From Thauera sp. (GTDB taxonomy: Bacteria; Pseudomonadota; Gammaproteobacteria; Burkholderiales; Rhodocyclaceae): a stretch of 39,483 nucleotides of DNA. Both the position numbers and the translations under genes were made by a program. The DNA lies in NCBI GenBank assembly GCA_024710965.1, contig JANJTU010000042.1, forward strand, positions 1-39,483, in the 5' to 3' direction. The notes under the pieces were generated by a model, which saw only the letters and a program-made list of their open reading frames with translations, was not told where the DNA came from and searched no databases. This document shows, in pieces, positions 35,857 through 39,483 of the stretch (its first letter is position 1; every line of letters begins with the position of its first letter).

Positions 35857-37038
35857 ATGCACCCACCGACCCACCTCCCCGCTGCCGTCGTCGTTGGCCT
35901 GTGCGCGCACGGCGTCGGCATGGTCCGCAGCCTCCATCGCGCCGGCATGCGCGTCGTCGCGCTCGAGGCCAACCCGGCATTGGCCGGCGTGCGCACGCGC
36001 TGCGCCGAAGTGCGCATTGTGCCCGACATAAACGGCGATCGCCTCATCGATGCGCTGCTCGAACTCGCCGACGAGCTCGGCCGCGAACTCGGCGCCGCCC
36101 CCAGGCCCGTGCTGCTGCTCACCAACGACCGCATGGTCGACGTCGTCGGCCGCCACGCGGAGACGGTCTGCCGCCACTTCCGGCTGAGCTGGGGCGAGGC
36201 CGCGCCAAGGCTCGTGCCGCTGCTGGCGAAGGACCGCATCGAGGCCCGCTGCCTGGAGGTCGGGCTCAGTTACCCCGCGTCCGTCCTCGTCACCGATTTC
36301 GCCGAGGCGCGACAGAAGCTCGCGGGGCTGGCGTTCCCGCTGATCGCCAAGCCGACCCGGCCGGTTTCCGCCTTCAAGACGCAGGTATCGGCCTCGGTCG
36401 AGGCCTTCATCGCGGCCCGCGCACGCATGGAAAGCAGCCTGCCGATCGTCGTCCAGGAGTTCATCCCGGGCGACGACACGGTGATCCGCTTCGGCGCCCT
36501 GTATCTCGATGCGGGCCGGGTGCTGGCCCGCTTCGAGGGGCGCAAGCTGCGTTCACGGCCGATGGGGCACACGACGATCGCCGTCTCCGAGCCGAACGAC
36601 GAAGTGCATGCCCTCGCCCTGCAGTTCTTCGACGGGCTGAAGCTGTCCGGGCCCGTCTCGCTCGAGCTCAAGCAGGACCCCCAGGGGCGCTACTGGGTCA
36701 TCGAGCCGACGGTCGGGCGCACCGACTTCTGGGCCGGGCTGTGCGCCGCCAACGGCGTCGACCTGACACTCGCGGAGTACCGCGCACAGTGCGGCGCGCC
36801 CTTGCCGCCCCTGTCGCAACGACGCTCCCACCTGTGGATCAACGGCGAGCGCGATCCGGGCGCCATCGCCTGGCTGCTGCGGCACGCACCGGAGCAGGTG
36901 CTGCGTCACCGGCTGCGCGGCGTCTACCTGAGCCTTCACGACCCCCTGCCCTGGCTCGTGGCGCTCGGCCGTTTCGTCGGCGCCCTGCCCGCGCGCGCCG
37001 CGCGCAAGGTGGGCCGCCTGGTCGCAGGCGGCGCCTGA
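35857..37038 (+). CDS. ATP-grasp carboxylate-amine ligase-like protein
   Basis: This 393-residue protein has an N-terminal Rossmann-like part (VVVGLCAHGVGMVRSLHRAGMRVVALE) and an ATP-grasp core: FPLIAKPTR with the nucleotide-binding Lys, IVVQEFIPGDDT, and the metal-binding end SLELKQDPQGRYWVIEPTVGR. It resembles the D-aspartate-ligase and carbamoyl-phosphate-synthase-like proteins that occur in exosortase A loci. It would form an amide or ester bond with ATP cleavage; substrates are unknown. The C-terminal 90 residues are a separate, Arg-rich helical region. It is divergent from the carrier gene and is followed by the ligase after 89 bases. Confidence 0.85.
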   Translation: MHPPTHLPAAVVVGLCAHGVGMVRSLHRAGMRVVALEANPALAGVRTRCAEVRIVPDINGDRLIDALLELADELGRELGAAPRPVLLLTNDRMVDVVGRHAETVCRHFRLSWGEAAPRLVPLLAKDRIEARCLEVGLSYPASVLVTDFAEARQKLAGLAFPLIAKPTRPVSAFKTQVSASVEAFIAARARMESSLPIVVQEFIPGDDTVIRFGALYLDAGRVLARFEGRKLRSRPMGHTTIAVSEPNDEVHALALQFFDGLKLSGPVSLELKQDPQGRYWVIEPTVGRTDFWAGLCAANGVDLTLAEYRAQCGAPLPPLSQRRSHLWINGERDPGAIAWLLRHAPEQVLRHRLRGVYLSLHDPLPWLVALGRFVGALPARAARKVGRLVAGGA

Positions 37039-37127
37039 GCCGCCCGCGGGGACGATTTCGCGAGGCCGGGGCGCAGGTCGGCTAGACTGCCGGCAGGCCC
37101 TTCCCAGCCAAATGGACTGAAACGCCA

Positions 37128-38726
37128 ATGAACGCCACCCACCTCCTGCACCAGCTGATCCTGGCCTCCGCCGAGCGTGCCCCCGAGGCGCCTGCGCTCA
37201 CCTTCGGTGCGGACACCCTCGACTACGCCGCGCTGGCCAGCCAGATCACCCGCTTCGCCGCCGGCCTGCGCACGCTCGACCTGGCGCGCTCCGAGCGCGT
37301 CGGCATCTACCTCGACAAGCGCTTCGAGACGGTCACCGCCTTCTTCGGCACCAGCGCCGCCGGCGGCGTGTTCGTGCCGGTGAATCCGGTCCTGAAGGCG
37401 GAGCAGGTGGGCTACATCCTGCAGGACTGCAACGTGCGCGTGCTGGTGACCTCGCCCGAGCGCTTCGCCGCGCTGCGCGACACCCTCGCCGCCTGCCACG
37501 ACCTGCGCCACGTCGTGCTCACCGGCGAGCCGGCCGAGCTGCCCGCGCTCGACGGCACCGCGGTCCATCGCTGGGACGAGTTGCTCGCTGCCCCTGCGGC
37601 CGCCGGTCACCGCGTCATCGACCGCGACATGGCGGCCATCCTGTACACCTCGGGCAGCACCGGGCGGCCCAAGGGCGTGGTGCTGTCCCACCGCAACATG
37701 GTCGCCGGCGCAAAGAGTGTCGCCCAGTACCTGGAGAACCGCCCCGGCGACACCCTGCTCGCCGCCCTGCCGCTGTCCTTCGATGCTGGCTTCTCGCAGC
37801 TCTCCACCGCCTTCCACAGTGGCGCGCGCACCGTACTGCTGAACTACCTGCTGCCGCGCGACGTGCTCAAGGCGGTCGAGCGCGAGAAGGTCACCGGCCT
37901 CACCGCGGTGCCGCCGCTGTGGATCCAGCTCTCGCAGCTGCAATGGCCGGCCACCGTCACCGAGCATCTGCGCTACATCGCCAACACCGGCGGGCGCATG
38001 CCGCTCGAGACCCTGACCCGGCTGCGCGGCATGCTGCCGCAGACCAGGCCCTTCCTGATGTACGGCCTCACCGAAGCCTTCCGCGCCACCTACCTGCCAC
38101 CCGAGGAAGCCGAGCGCCGGCCCGACTCGATCGGCAAGGCCATCCCCAATGCCGACGTGATCGTGCTGCGCGAGGACGGCAGCGAGTGCGCGCCGAACGA
38201 GCCGGGTGAGCTGGTGCAGCGCGGCGCGCTGGTGGCGCTGGGCTACTGGAACGATCCGGAAAAGACCGCCGAGCGCTTCAAGCCGCTGCCGGCGCATGCC
38301 CCCGGCCGCCAGGCGGGCCTGGTGCTGCCCGAGCTGGCGGTATTCTCCGGCGACACCGTGCGCCGCGACGAGGAAGGCTTTCTCTACTTCATCGGCCGCC
38401 GCGACGAGATGATCAAGACCTCCGGCTACCGGGTGAGTCCGACCGAGGTCGAGGAGATTCTCTACGCCACCAAGCTGGTCGGCGAATGCGCTGCCTTCGG
38501 CGTCGCCCATGCCACCCTCGGCCAGGCCATCGTCGTCATCGCAACGCCGCCTGCCAGCGGTACGCTTGACGCCGATGCGCTGCTGGCCGAGTGCCGCATC
38601 CGCATGCCGGCCTACATGGTGCCGGCGCGGATCGCGGTGCGCGAGAAGCCGCTGCCGCGCAACCCGAACGGGAAGATCGACAGAAAGACCCTCAGCACCG
38701 AAATGCAGACTCCAGACGCATCATGA
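37128..38726 (+). CDS. Exosortase A system-associated AMP-forming acyl ligase
   Basis: A 532-residue adenylate-forming enzyme with LYTSGSTGRPKGVVLSHRNM, LMYGLTEAFRATYLPPEEA, the hinge GRRDEMIKTSGYRV and the C-terminal lysine in NPNGKIDRKTL (Lys516). This agrees with the TIGR03098 family of exosortase A loci. The motif YGLTEA in place of YGPTET, and no Asp at the A4 position of amino-acid-activating domains (PLSFDAGFSQL does have FDA, so this is not decisive), leave the substrate open. It may activate a carboxylate for the carrier protein encoded divergently. The last four bases overlap the decarboxylase start, so ligase and decarboxylase are coupled. Confidence 0.9.
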   Translation: MNATHLLHQLILASAERAPEAPALTFGADTLDYAALASQITRFAAGLRTLDLARSERVGIYLDKRFETVTAFFGTSAAGGVFVPVNPVLKAEQVGYILQDCNVRVLVTSPERFAALRDTLAACHDLRHVVLTGEPAELPALDGTAVHRWDELLAAPAAAGHRVIDRDMAAILYTSGSTGRPKGVVLSHRNMVAGAKSVAQYLENRPGDTLLAALPLSFDAGFSQLSTAFHSGARTVLLNYLLPRDVLKAVEREKVTGLTAVPPLWIQLSQLQWPATVTEHLRYIANTGGRMPLETLTRLRGMLPQTRPFLMYGLTEAFRATYLPPEEAERRPDSIGKAIPNADVIVLREDGSECAPNEPGELVQRGALVALGYWNDPEKTAERFKPLPAHAPGRQAGLVLPELAVFSGDTVRRDEEGFLYFIGRRDEMIKTSGYRVSPTEVEEILYATKLVGECAAFGVAHATLGQAIVVIATPPASGTLDADALLAECRIRMPAYMVPARIAVREKPLPRNPNGKIDRKTLSTEMQTPDAS

Positions 38727-39483
38727 ACGCACCCGCCCGCACACCCCCGGTCCACGCCGCCATGGATCAGTTCCCGATCGCAAACGGTGAACTCCTCGTC
38801 GGCGGCATTCCGCTCCGCCGGCTTGCCGCACGCATCGGCCGCACCCCCTTCTACGCCTACGACCGCGACCTGCTCACCCAGCGCGTGGCCGAACTGCGCG
38901 CCGCGCTGCCGCCCGAGGTCAAGCTGCACTACGCGATGAAGGCCAACCCGATGCCGGCGCTGGTGTGCCACATGGCGCAGCTGGTCGACGGCATCGACGT
39001 GGCCTCGGCCGGCGAGCTGAGAGTGGCGCTCGACGCCGGCGCCAACCCGCACGAGATCAGCTTCGCCGGGCCGGGCAAGCAGGATGGCGAGCTGATGCAG
39101 GCGGTGGCCGCGGGCATCCTGGTGAACCTCGAGTCCTTCCGCGAGATCGCCCCGCTCGCGGCGGCCTCGCAGGCGCTCGGCCTGCCGGCACGGGTGGCGG
39201 TGCGGGTCAATCCCGACTTCGAGCTCAAGAGCTCGGGCATGAAGATGGGCGGCGGCCCCAAGCTGTTCGGCGTCGACGCCGAGCGGGTGCCCGCGCTGCT
39301 CGCCGAGATCGGCCGCGCCGGGCTGGCCTTCGAGGGCTTCCACCTCTTCGCCGGCTCGCAGAACCTCAAGGCCGACGCCATCGTCGAGGCCCAGCGCAAG
39401 AGCTTCGCCCTCGCCCTGCGCCTGGCCGAGCACGCCCCCGCCCCGGTGCGCTTCCTCAACCTCGGCGGCGGCTTCGGTATCCC
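38723..39483 (+). CDS. Exosortase A system-associated PLP-dependent decarboxylase (3' end cut off)
   Basis: The first 253 residues of a fold-type III PLP enzyme, running off the window end. It has TPFYAYDRDLL, the PLP-binding Lys73 in LHYAMKANP, DVASAGELRVALDAG, FAGPGKQDGEL, VRVNPDFELKSSGMKMGGG and FHLFAGSQ, and ends at LNLGGGFGI. These are features of the diaminopimelate/ornithine decarboxylase family and the TIGR03099 branch of exosortase A loci. It would decarboxylate an amino acid, possibly a carrier-bound one. The ATGA overlap with the ligase shows operon linkage. The C-terminal cysteine and PLP-phosphate motifs are not visible. Confidence 0.92.
   Translation, partial: MNAPARTPPVHAAMDQFPIANGELLVGGIPLRRLAARIGRTPFYAYDRDLLTQRVAELRAALPPEVKLHYAMKANPMPALVCHMAQLVDGIDVASAGELRVALDAGANPHEISFAGPGKQDGELMQAVAAGILVNLESFREIAPLAAASQALGLPARVAVRVNPDFELKSSGMKMGGGPKLFGVDAERVPALLAEIGRAGLAFEGFHLFAGSQNLKADAIVEAQRKSFALALRLAEHAPAPVRFLNLGGGFGI

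Noticed and set aside
37056-37088. Sigma-70 promoter before the exosortase ligase (TTTCGC and TAGACT)
   Set aside because: The spacing is 21 bases and the -35 match is poor; only the TAGACT box is suggestive.

Overview
The window looks like chromosomal DNA of a betaproteobacterium of the Rhodocyclales (Thauera/Azoarcus/Zoogloea type). The reasons are the very high GC, the order pilC-pilD-(FmdB)-(DUF502)-aspS, an NnrS-like protein as in denitrifiers, and a large exopolysaccharide locus carrying accessory genes of the exosortase A (XrtA/PEP-CTERM) system. The genus is an inference. No rRNA, tRNA, CRISPR array, transposase or phage gene was seen.

Layout. 1-4.8 kb: housekeeping genes, namely the 3' part of pilC, pilD, a small zinc-ribbon protein, a DUF502 membrane protein with an in-frame amber codon, and aspS with a terminator. 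4.9-8.2 kb: a degenerate response regulator with TPRs, a barnase-like lipoprotein and barstar pair, a CWC cysteine-rich protein, and an Hsp20 gene behind a clear sigma-32 promoter. 8.2-13.8 kb (minus strand): a four-gene operon that is the most unusual part of the window. It encodes an MBOAT acyltransferase fused to an SGNH domain, a carrier protein, an adenylating enzyme whose specificity-pocket residues read DLLYLALVCK (as I recall, the L-proline code of PltF/RedM-type enzymes), and a PltE-like acyl-CoA-dehydrogenase-family flavoprotein. Together these are the parts for proline to pyrrole-2-carboxyl-carrier conversion followed by Dlt-like transfer to an acceptor outside the cytoplasm. A secreted parallel beta-helix protein is divergently transcribed, with a tandem palindrome between the two.

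15.2-17.7 kb: argB (its leader can form two mutually exclusive hairpins), a MIP18/DUF59 protein and an NnrS-like membrane protein. 17.9-27.4 kb (mostly plus strand): polysaccharide genes, namely UDP-glucose dehydrogenase, a VanZ-family membrane protein, a CapK/PaaK-like adenylate-forming enzyme, a polysaccharide deacetylase, a toroid-like protein of unknown function and a GT2 glycosyltransferase; a TPR lipoprotein-sized protein lies on the minus strand. 27.5-32.6 kb: glycan genes of visibly lower GC, namely a membrane-anchored methyltransferase-like protein, an asparagine-synthetase-like protein without its glutaminase cysteine, a Wzx-type flippase and a secreted beta-propeller-like protein. 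32.6-39.5 kb: a GT2 followed by the exosortase-A-associated small-molecule module. This holds hydrolases 1 and 2 and a carrier protein on the minus strand, and an ATP-grasp enzyme, an AMP-forming ligase and a PLP decarboxylase (cut by the window end) on the plus strand.

The window thus holds two separate carrier-protein-plus-adenylating-enzyme systems next to one exopolysaccharide locus. Both may decorate the polymer or its protein partners with small acyl or amino-acid-derived groups. The exosortase itself and any PEP-CTERM substrate lie outside the window.
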